Below are positions 1-5,170 of a stretch of 11,198 nt of DNA, one piece after another. Positions within the stretch are counted from its first letter, which is position 1. The number at the start of each line of letters is the position of its first letter. The notes under the pieces are model-generated. The model was not told the origin of the DNA, did no database searches, and saw only the letters and a program-made list of their open reading frames with translations. The DNA is taken from assembly GCA_038234155.1 (NCBI GenBank), contig JBBSUT010000077.1:1-11198 (forward strand), read 5' to 3'. The DNA comes from Novosphingopyxis sp038234155 (GTDB lineage: Bacteria; Pseudomonadota; Alphaproteobacteria; Sphingomonadales; Sphingomonadaceae). Position numbers and translations under genes: made by a program.

Positions 1-1454
1 AGATCGGCCTTGCACAGCCGCGCCGCCTGCTCGGCCAGATCGGCGAGTTCTACTTGATCCTCCCCACTGGTGGGGAGGTGGCTCGTCGCAGACGAGACGG
101 AGGGGGGGTGCGGAGTCGCGCCGCCGGAGCGATCCGGCGAGCCCCCTCCACCCCCGCTTCGCGGCGGTCCCCCTCCCCGTTCCGGGGAGGATTTAACGAT
201 CCCCTCTTCCACCAGCCAGCGGGCCAGCTTGGCCACCCGCTCCACCTTGTCGGCGAGCGTGCCCAGCTTCTCGTGAAAGACGATGTCCTTCAGCTTCTCC
301 GCATGGACCGCGAGCGGCGTTTTGCGGTCGAGGTCCCAGAAGAACTTCGCGTCGGCCAGCCGCGCGGAAAGCACCCTTTCGTTGCCCGCCACCAGCGCCT
401 TGCCGCCGTCCGTCGCCGCGATATTGGCGGTGCAGATGAAGGCGGGGGCAAGACGATCCTCCCCGCTCGCGGGGAGGTGGCTCGCCAAAGGCGAGGCGGA
501 GGGGGGGTGCGGGCTTGCACCGTCGGTGCGATCTGGAGAACCCCCTCCACCACCGCCTTCGGCGGCGGTCCCCCTCCCCGCAGGCGGGGAGGATTTGGTA
601 ACGAAATATTTCTGGTTCACGCGTGCGGTGAGCTGGATCACCTCGGGCGGCACAGCGAGAAACGCGGCGTCGAAACGCCCGAGCAGCGGCACCGGCCATT
701 CGGTCAGCCCGGCATTTTCCACTACCAGCCCTTCGTCGGTGACCAGTTTCAGCCCGGCATCCGCCGCCGCCTTCGCCGCGCCGTCGCGGATGATCGCCGC
801 GCGCTCTTCATGATCGACGATGACGTGGCAGGCGCGCATTTTTACGACATAATCATGCGCGCCGCCGATGGTGATCGGCCCGTCATGGTGGAAGCGGTGG
901 CCCACGGTATCGAAGCCCGACGTCACATCGCCAACCGCGCACGGCACCAGTTCTTCGCCCAGGATCGCGACGATGCCCTGCAACGGGCGCACCCATTTGA
1001 GGCTTTCCATACTGGAAGACGCATCGCCCCAGCGCATCGATTTGGGCCAGCTGAACGCGCGCACGATCGCGGGGATCGCTTCGGCCAGCACGTCCCTGGT
1101 GGGCCGTCCCGGCGTGTCGATCACCGCGAACAGCACTTTACCGCCCTTCTTGTCCTCGCGCTCGACCAGTTGATCGCGGGTGAGGCCAGTGGAGCGCAAA
1201 AAGCCCTCGATCGCTTGTGGCGGCGCATCCGCGCGCGGGCCCTTGCGCTCTTCAGACACCGCCTGCGTTTCATCCGCCAACCCATTGGCAACCAACGCCA
1301 AACGGCGCGGAGTGGAATATACGGCGATGCTGTCAGCGTTCAGACCCGCTGCGTCGAGCTGCTGCCGGAACAGCTTCTCGAGCTCGATCCGAGCGCCCTT
1401 CTGCATGCGCGCCGGTATTTCCTCCGATCGCAATTCGAGCAGGAACTCGGTCAT
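1..1454 (-). CDS. glyS: Glycyl-tRNA synthetase beta subunit (5' part; 3' end off the window) carrying two in-frame repeat insertions
   Basis: This is the beta subunit of bacterial alpha2-beta2 glycyl-tRNA synthetase, which recognises tRNA-Gly and cooperates with GlyQ in aminoacylation in the cytosol. The ATG at 1454 opens MTEFLLELRSEEIPARM, the usual GlyS start. Conserved segments follow in order: STPRRLAL (47-54), MRWG (140-143), WVRPL (154-158), GHRF (185-188), LTEWPVPLLG (250-259), NQKYF (280-284), AGNERV around 356-361 and LCKADL at the edge. Only 484 codons are visible; the C-terminal anticodon-binding part is off the left edge (E. coli GlyS is 689 aa). Residues 287-333 and 421-466 are foreign Pro/Gly/Ser-rich insertions encoded by two palindromic repeats. 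Both keep the frame and contain no stop, and the flanking GlyS sequence is intact. The first replaces the short loop after NQKYF-VT; the second follows RWLVEEGIV. The start overlaps the upstream DUF559 stop (TGATG), so translational coupling is likely. Identity is certain; that the insertions are tolerated is inferred from the intact frame. Confidence 0.96.
   Translation of the reverse strand, partial: MTEFLLELRSEEIPARMQKGARIELEKLFRQQLDAAGLNADSIAVYSTPRRLALVANGLADETQAVSEERKGPRADAPPQAIEGFLRSTGLTRDQLVEREDKKGGKVLFAVIDTPGRPTRDVLAEAIPAIVRAFSWPKSMRWGDASSSMESLKWVRPLQGIVAILGEELVPCAVGDVTSGFDTVGHRFHHDGPITIGGAHDYVVKMRACHVIVDHEERAAIIRDGAAKAAADAGLKLVTDEGLVVENAGLTEWPVPLLGRFDAAFLAVPPEVIQLTARVNQKYFVTKSSPPAGRGTAAEGGGGGGSPDRTDGASPHPPSASPLASHLPASGEDRLAPAFICTANIAATDGGKALVAGNERVLSARLADAKFFWDLDRKTPLAVHAEKLKDIVFHEKLGTLADKVERVAKLARWLVEEGIVKSSPERGGGPPRSGGGGGSPDRSGGATPHPPSVSSATSHLPTSGEDQVELADLAEQAARLCKAD
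57..194 (-). repeat. Palindromic coding repeat, copy 1, in frame inside glyS
   Basis: On the minus strand it runs from aaatcctcccc (194 downward) to ggggaggat (ending at 57), 138 bp, and encodes GlyS residues 421-466. It is built of hairpins. On the plus strand these are cctccccac-tg-gtggggagg (59-78), ctcgtc-gca-gacgag (82-96), a gccgg/ccggc stem near 123-138, and cctccccg-ttc-cggggagg at the far end. None of taa, tag, tga, tta, cta or tca occurs, so all six frames are open. The peptide begins KSSP and ends SHLPTSGED. No target-site duplication is evident. Confidence 0.88.
456..596 (-). repeat. Palindromic coding repeat, copy 2, in frame inside glyS
   Basis: Second copy, 141 bp, same orientation as copy 1, encoding GlyS residues 287-333. 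On the plus strand it starts atcctcccc and ends ggggaggattt. Stems are cctccccgc/gcggggagg (458-477, very short loop), ctcgcc-aaa-ggcgag (481-495), gcacc-gtc-ggtgc near 517-529, a caccgcc/ggcggcggt hairpin, and cctccccg/cggggagg (573-580 with 585-592). The peptide begins KSSP, contains GGGGGGSPDR and ends SHLPASGED, matching the copy 1 peptide at both ends and in the middle. All six frames are free of stop codons. Confidence 0.88.
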
Positions 1455-1945
1455 CACAAATCCTCCCCGTTCGCGGGGAGGGGGACCGTGCTGCAGGCAC
1501 GGTGGAGGGGGCTATCGACCCGTGCCGCGATTGCAGAAACAGCGCGGTCCATATCCGCCAAGACATCCGAAGCCATCAACCTGAGCACATCATATCCCTT
1601 GTCTTTGAGATACTCGTCGCGGCGTTCGTCCCGGACGGCACGATTGCTCAAATCATGAGCCAGGCCGTCTACTTCGACGACCAGCCAGCTCTCAACGCAA
1701 CAAAAGTCGACAATATAGGGTCCGACTGGGTGCTGCTTGCGGAACTTCGCCCCGATCTGCCGTCTTCGCAACCGCTGCCAAAGCAGCACTTCAGGCAGCG
1801 TCATTTCGCGTCGTAGGCTGCGCGCCGTGTACGTTCCAGGGCGCCGCAACTGTGGCGCCGTGCGAGACGGCGAACCCCCTCCACCACGCGGCTGCGCCGA
1901 GCGGTCCCCCTCCCCGTCCCGGGGAGGATTTCGGGTCGGCGTCAT
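1454..1945 (-). CDS. DUF559 (Vsr/PD-(D/E)XK-like) nuclease-family protein inserted between glyQ and glyS
   Basis: The core (about residues 43-145 of a 163-aa product) is a DUF559 domain, a family structurally related to Vsr-type and PD-(D/E)XK endonucleases. Visible blocks are SLRREMTLPEVLLWQRLR, KFRKQHPVGPYIVDF and VVEVDGLAHD; the Glu of LPEV, the Asp of IVDF, the Glu and Asp of EVDG and the following His are candidate catalytic residues by family pattern. The DNA target and role are unknown. The first ~35 residues (rich in PPRDGEGD and GGGGSPS) and the last ~18 (ending PLPANGEDL) are encoded by the two inverted repeat arms. The chosen ATG at 1945 overlaps the glyQ TGA as ATGA; an in-frame GTG at 1954 is an alternative, and the true domain begins near residue 43. 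The stop overlaps the glyS ATG (TGATG). It is therefore embedded in an essential operon and probably co-translated with it. Confidence 0.8.
   Translation of the reverse strand: MTPTRNPPRDGEGDRSAQPRGGGGSPSRTAPQLRRPGTYTARSLRREMTLPEVLLWQRLRRRQIGAKFRKQHPVGPYIVDFCCVESWLVVEVDGLAHDLSNRAVRDERRDEYLKDKGYDVLRLMASDVLADMDRAVSAIAARVDSPLHRACSTVPLPANGEDL
1455..1468 (-). promoter_or_regulatory. glyS ribosome-binding site supplied by the repeat end
   Basis: On the minus strand GGGGAGG (1468-1462) lies 7 nt upstream of the glyS ATG (spacer ATTTGTG), a near-ideal Shine-Dalgarno arrangement. These bases are the terminal repeat sequence of the DUF559 element and also one strand of its outer hairpin. Folding of that hairpin would compete with ribosome access. 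The site supports the ATG at 1454 as the glyS start. Confidence 0.75.
1458..1513 (+). repeat. Type-A palindromic arm, glyS side of the DUF559 element
   Basis: The arm reads aaatcctccccg-ttcg-cggggagg (outer hairpin with a UUCG-type tetraloop, stems 1462-1469 and 1474-1481), then gggga, an inner ccgtgc/gcacgg hairpin, and ggtggaggggg. The same order (outer hairpin, gggaccg, inner hairpin, ggtggaggggg) is found in the proximal arm of the repeats at 456-596 and 57-194 read on the minus strand. Confidence 0.8.
1873..1931 (-). repeat. Type-A palindromic arm, glyQ side of the DUF559 element
   Basis: This is the inverted counterpart of the arm at 1458-1513. Read on the minus strand it is aaatcctccccg, a short loop, cggggaggggg, accg, an imperfect inner hairpin, and ggtggaggggg. 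The outer stem pairs 1909-1916 with 1920-1927. It forms the N-terminal codons of the DUF559 ORF. Confidence 0.8.
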
Positions 1946-2826
1946 TCCGCCCACCCGTGACGTTCCATATGCGCGGCGCAGGCGCCTTTTGCCAGATCGC
2001 GCACGCGGCCCATATAGGCCTGCCGTTCGGCGACCGAGATCACCCCGCGCGCCTGCAGCAGGTTGAACATATGGCTGGCCTTGATCGCCTGTTCATAGGC
2101 CGGGATCGGCAGCTTGGCGTTCAGGCAATTCTCGCATTCTGCCGCGGCCTTGCGGAACAGATCGAACAGCGTCTCGGTATCGGCGACTTCGAAATTCCAC
2201 GCGCTCATCTGCTTCTCATTGTCCAGGAAGACATCGCCGTAAGTCATTCCACCGTCGTCTTTTTGGCGGCCATTGAAATCCAGATCATAGACACTGTCGA
2301 CGCCCTGAATATACATCGCCAGCCGTTCCAGCCCATAGGTCAGCTCGCCCGATACCGGCTTGCAGTCATATCCGCCCATCTGCTGGAAATAGGTGAACTG
2401 CGTCACCTCCATCCCGTCGCACCAGACCTCCCACCCCAGACCCCAGGCGCCCAGCGTGGGGCTCTCCCAGTCATCCTCGACGAAGCGGATATCGTGGAGC
2501 AGCGGATCGATCCCAATCGCGGTCAGGCTGTCTAGATAGCGCTGTTGCAGGTTCTCCGGCGAGGGCTTCAGGATCACCTGATACTGATAATAATGTTGCA
2601 GCCGCATCGGGTTGTCGCCGTAGCGCCCGTCAGTCGGACGGCGGCAGGGCTGCACAAAGGCGGCGCGCCACGGATCGGGGCCGAGCGCGCGCAGTGTCGT
2701 CGCGGTGTGAAAGGTGCCCGCGCCCATTTCCAGATCATAGGGCTGCACGATCAGGCACCCCTGCGCGCTCCAATAGGCGTGGAGCGTCAGGATCATGTCC
2801 TGAAAACTGAGCGGCTTGTCGGCCAC
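1942..2826 (-). CDS. glyQ: Glycyl-tRNA synthetase alpha subunit
   Basis: This is the catalytic alpha subunit of tetrameric glycyl-tRNA synthetase (class II aaRS core), which forms glycyl-adenylate and works with GlyS. The 294-aa product carries hallmark blocks: LSFQDMILTLHAYW, QGCLIVQPYD, TTLRALGPDPW, RRPTDGRYGDNP, RLQHYYQYQVILKPSP, LGAWGLGWEVW, GMEVTQFTYFQQ and LTYGLERLAMYIQGVDSVYD. Length is typical (E. coli 303 aa). I chose the GTG at 2826 because AAAGGA lies 5 nt upstream and the product then starts VADKPLSFQD as family members do; an upstream in-frame ATG at 2865 would add 13 poorly conserved residues (MRSATSRICERTA). The TGA stop (1944-1942) overlaps the DUF559 ATG. A TTGACC at 2890-2885 could be a -35 box, but the matching -10 is poor. 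Confidence 0.97.
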   Translation of the reverse strand: MADKPLSFQDMILTLHAYWSAQGCLIVQPYDLEMGAGTFHTATTLRALGPDPWRAAFVQPCRRPTDGRYGDNPMRLQHYYQYQVILKPSPENLQQRYLDSLTAIGIDPLLHDIRFVEDDWESPTLGAWGLGWEVWCDGMEVTQFTYFQQMGGYDCKPVSGELTYGLERLAMYIQGVDSVYDLDFNGRQKDDGGMTYGDVFLDNEKQMSAWNFEVADTETLFDLFRKAAAECENCLNAKLPIPAYEQAIKASHMFNLLQARGVISVAERQAYMGRVRDLAKGACAAHMERHGWAE

Positions 2827-3073
2827 GGCGGTCCTTTCGCAGATGCGAGATGTGGCCGACCGCATTGGCTCATGACCCCGTGCCGGTCAAGCCGGGCGGC
2901 GGAACAGCGCGGGCGCCGACGCCCGAAGTCTGCGGTGCAAGACCAATGGCCAGGTCTGATCGACATAGCTGAACGCGAAGCTCGGCGTGGCGCGTCAGCA
3001 GCCGATCAAGAATGTTCGTGAACATCGTTGGCAGCATGCTTATCTGGGGGCTGCACATTGGAGAGATACCGCT
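2827..3073. other. Divergent intergenic region between glyQ and the first TraB/GumN gene
   Basis: About 247 bp separate two divergently read units, so promoters in both directions are expected. I see only weak candidates: TTGACC on the minus strand (2890-2885) and nothing convincing on the plus strand. A small gggcg-ccga-cgccc hairpin lies at 2911-2924. No convincing small gene was found. Confidence 0.4.
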
Positions 3074-4078
3074 ATGACGACATCGCTTTTCCGCCGTACC
3101 ACGCTGGCCGGTGCTCTGGGGTTGGCTATGCTCGGCCTGACGCCGGCATTTGCGCAGGAGGAGGGCGCGCAGGAGGAGCCCGCGCCCGCCGCTGCCAGCG
3201 CGCCGCAAGCGGCTGTCGATCCCGCCGCAAAGGAGCCCGCCGCAAAGGAGGCCGCCGCCGCGGGCAACGTGGCTGCCGATCCAGCGCTCTGGCTGGTCGA
3301 GGACGGAGACACCAAAATCTATCTGTTCGGCACGGTGCATCTGCTGAAACCCGGCCTGCAATGGTTCGACGGCGCGGTAAAATCGGCCTGGGACGCCAGC
3401 GATACCGCGGTGTTCGAGGTGCTTCCGGGCGACGATCAGGCGGCCATGGTCGCCACCTTCCAGCGCCTTGGCACCGATACGAGCGGCACCAAGCTGCGCG
3501 ACCGGCTGGAAGGCGCGGACCGCACGCAATATGAGGCGGCGATGACCGGCCTGGGCATTCCCACGCCGGCCTTTGACAGTCTGGAGCCGTGGCTGGCCAC
3601 CATGAACCTGTCGCTCATCACGCTCGCCAAATCCGGCTATGCCGCCGACAGCGGTGTGGAGCAGGTGCTGATGGGCCGCGCCGCCGCCGACGGCAAGCAG
3701 ACCGTCGGGCTGGAAACGATCGAGCAGCAGCTCGGCTTTCTCGATGGCCTGCCGATGACCAGCCAGGTCGATTGGCTGAACCAGACGGTCGACATGCTGC
3801 CCGAAACCGAGGCCGGGCTGGACGAGATGGTGGCCGACTGGGCGGCGGGCGAGCCGGAGAAGCTGGCGGTTCTGCTGAACGAGGGCATGACCGATCCGGT
3901 GCTGCGCGAAGCCATGCTGACGCGGCGCAATGTTGATTGGGCCAAATGGATCGACGCCCGCATGCGCACGCCGGGCACGGTGTTTCTGGCCGTGGGATCG
4001 GGCCATCTGGCCGGCGCGGACAGCGTCCAGCGCCAGTTGCAGAATTACGGCATTGCGGCGCAGCGGGTTACCTACTGA
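3074..4078 (+). CDS. TraB/GumN (PrgY-type) family exported protein, copy 1
   Basis: The 334-aa product belongs to the TraB/PrgY/GumN family, whose fold is related to Tiki metalloproteases and EreA/ChaN proteins; the substrate of bacterial members is mostly unknown. Residues 1-27 form a signal peptide (RR-containing start, hydrophobic stretch, PAFA then Q), so it is probably periplasmic. A low-complexity Ala/Glu/Pro linker (about 28-70) contains a duplicated PAAKE unit. The core then shows LFGTVHLL with GTVH at 86-89, VFEVLPGDD, a VGLETIEQQL block and the C-terminal GSGHLAGAD with GSGH at 308-311. The two GxxH motifs and the Glu after the first are the putative metal-site residues of the superfamily. 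The ATG follows GGAGAG by about 8 nt. A paralogue follows 27 bp downstream, suggesting co-transcription. Family call is firm; biochemical role is not. Confidence 0.9.
   Translation: MTTSLFRRTTLAGALGLAMLGLTPAFAQEEGAQEEPAPAAASAPQAAVDPAAKEPAAKEAAAAGNVAADPALWLVEDGDTKIYLFGTVHLLKPGLQWFDGAVKSAWDASDTAVFEVLPGDDQAAMVATFQRLGTDTSGTKLRDRLEGADRTQYEAAMTGLGIPTPAFDSLEPWLATMNLSLITLAKSGYAADSGVEQVLMGRAAADGKQTVGLETIEQQLGFLDGLPMTSQVDWLNQTVDMLPETEAGLDEMVADWAAGEPEKLAVLLNEGMTDPVLREAMLTRRNVDWAKWIDARMRTPGTVFLAVGSGHLAGADSVQRQLQNYGIAAQRVTY
3221..3250 (+). repeat. 15-nt tandem duplication in the linker of the first TraB/GumN gene
   Basis: Two exact copies of cccgccgcaaaggag encode the repeated PAAKE of the low-complexity linker. 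The unit length is a multiple of three, so it changes linker length without a frameshift; it looks like replication slippage. Confidence 0.85.
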
Positions 4079-4105
4079 TCCAGCGCGCGGACCGGCGCGG
4101 CCACC

Positions 4106-4999
4106 ATGTCCAGGCTGATCGCCGCGCTGATCGCGCTGCTGCTGATCGCCGCCTGTTCGCCCGCGCCCGGCTATGATATCGGCGCGGATGTTCGCCCGGC
4201 CCTGTGGCGGATCGATGGCGCGGACGGGGTAGCGCGCGGCTATCTGTTCGGCACCGTACATCTGCTGCCGGACGGCGTGGACTGGCAGGGCGCGGCGCTC
4301 AAAGACGCGGCCGATCGCTCCGACCGGCTGGTGATCGAGGTGCTGGGCGCGGACGATCCGGCCACATTGGTGGCCGCGTTTCGCGCGCTGGCCTTTTCGC
4401 CCGGCCTACCGCCGCTGGCGGCGCGGCTGCCGCCCGATCTCTCGGATGATCTTGCGCGGGCAAAGGACGCCATCGGCCTGGGAGCGCTGCGGCTAAACGG
4501 CATGGAGAGCTGGGCCGCCGCGCTGACGCTGGCCTCCGCGCAGCAGGACGCGCTGGGGCTGGACCGGGACCACGGCGCGGAGACCGTGCTGCTCGCCGAT
4601 TTTCGCGCGGCCGGCAAACCCGTCGGCGGGCTGGAAACGCTGGCGCAGCAGCTCGGCGCATTCGATACACTGCCCGAGGCCGACCAGCGGCTGATGCTGC
4701 GTACGGTGGTGCGCGCCGAGGGCGACGTTCGCGCCGAATTTACGGCGCTTCTACAGGCCTGGGCACGCGGCGACGAGGCGGGTCTGGCGGCCGCGTCGCA
4801 GGGCGGCATGATGGACAGCCAGCCGATCCGCGACGCCATATTGGTGCGGCGCAACCGCGCATGGGCGCTGCGCATCGATGCGCTGCTGCGAGGCGGGGCA
4901 CGGCCGTTCATTGCCGTCGGCGCTGGCCATCTGGTGGGCGCGGACAATGTGCGCGGGATGCTGGAGGCGATGGGGTATAAGGTGGTGCGGGTGCAATAA
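4106..4999 (+). CDS. TraB/GumN family lipoprotein, copy 2
   Basis: This 297-aa paralogue of the preceding gene has the same core: YLFGTVHLLPDG with GTVH at 49-52, VIEVLGADDP, VGGLETLAQQLGAFD, ILVRRNRAWALRID and a C-terminal GAGHLVGAD with GAGH at 272-275. Unlike copy 1, its N-terminus is a lipoprotein signal, LLLIAAC-S with the lipid-modified Cys at 17, and it has almost no linker before the domain. The pair therefore appears to place the same enzyme-like fold once in soluble and once in membrane-anchored form. The ATG at 4106 has no strong Shine-Dalgarno, consistent with coupling to the upstream gene 27 bp away. Catalytic activity is unproven. Confidence 0.9.
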   Translation: MSRLIAALIALLLIAACSPAPGYDIGADVRPALWRIDGADGVARGYLFGTVHLLPDGVDWQGAALKDAADRSDRLVIEVLGADDPATLVAAFRALAFSPGLPPLAARLPPDLSDDLARAKDAIGLGALRLNGMESWAAALTLASAQQDALGLDRDHGAETVLLADFRAAGKPVGGLETLAQQLGAFDTLPEADQRLMLRTVVRAEGDVRAEFTALLQAWARGDEAGLAAASQGGMMDSQPIRDAILVRRNRAWALRIDALLRGGARPFIAVGAGHLVGADNVRGMLEAMGYKVVRVQ

Positions 5000-5077
5000 T
5001 CGGCTTTTGCGCGCATCGGCGCAGACCTTCCCCTTCCTTCGACCGCCCACCCTTCTCCCGGCAGCCCGGGCCGCCTC

Positions 5078-5106
5078 TTGCCTAAATCCGCCTCCGCGCC
5101 TATAGC
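5078..5106 (+). promoter_or_regulatory. Candidate sigma-70-type promoter for rplY
   Basis: TTGCCT (5078-5083), a 17-bp spacer and TATAGC (5101-5106) match the -35/-10 consensus at four of six positions each. Transcription would start near 5113, giving a leader of about 58 nt. It lies in the only sizeable gap (5000-5170) upstream of the translation cluster. Confidence 0.4.
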
Positions 5107-5115
5107 GCGCCGCTT

Positions 5116-5148
5116 GTCCGGCATATTCATCCCTGGAGGGTGCCGGAC
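5116..5148 (+). promoter_or_regulatory. Stem-loop in the rplY leader
   Basis: A perfect 8-bp stem, gtccggca (5116-5123) with tgccggac (5141-5148), encloses a 17-nt loop containing ccctggaggg. It falls between the candidate promoter and the rplY start and could be an L25 autoregulatory or mRNA-stability structure. Function is inferred only from position and pairing. Confidence 0.4.
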
Positions 5149-5170
5149 GCGAACCAACTGGAGATATATT

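Larger units (their letters stand above)
1458..1931 (-). mobile_element. Composite element: DUF559 gene between inverted palindromic arms
   Basis: The 474-bp unit begins aaatcctcccc and ends with the exact inverse ggggaggattt. Both ends belong to the same arm type as the proximal arm of the two repeats inside glyS. The only gene it carries is DUF559. It sits exactly at the glyQ/glyS junction without damaging either gene. No transposase or recombinase gene and no clear target duplication is visible. Calling it mobile is an inference from the terminal inverted repeats, the three related copies within 1.9 kb and the cargo nuclease gene. Confidence 0.6.

Noticed and set aside
57..596. The glyS insertions as inteins or self-splicing introns
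   Set aside because: At 46-47 codons they are far too short for an intein and lack splice-junction Cys/Ser/Asn motifs; 140 bp of hairpins lacks any group I or II intron core that I can see.
1..1454. glyS as a pseudogene disrupted by repeats
   Set aside because: Both insertions are multiples of three in length, contain no stop, and the GlyS sequence before, between and after them is continuous and conserved.
54..1658. Long open frame on the plus strand (534 codons)
   Set aside because: It is antisense to glyS and DUF559; its product is Arg/His-rich with no family resemblance, and it stays open because of high GC content and the stop-free repeats.
57..1931. CRISPR array
   Set aside because: The repeats are few, long, internally palindromic and irregularly spaced; there are no short direct repeats with uniform spacers.
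1942..2865. glyQ start at the ATG at 2865
   Set aside because: The 13 extra residues are not family-like, whereas the GTG at 2826 has AAAGGA at good spacing and gives the conserved N-terminus.
2870..4261. Open frame on the minus strand (463 codons)
   Set aside because: Antisense to the first TraB/GumN gene; composition is that of a shadow frame and no domain is recognisable.
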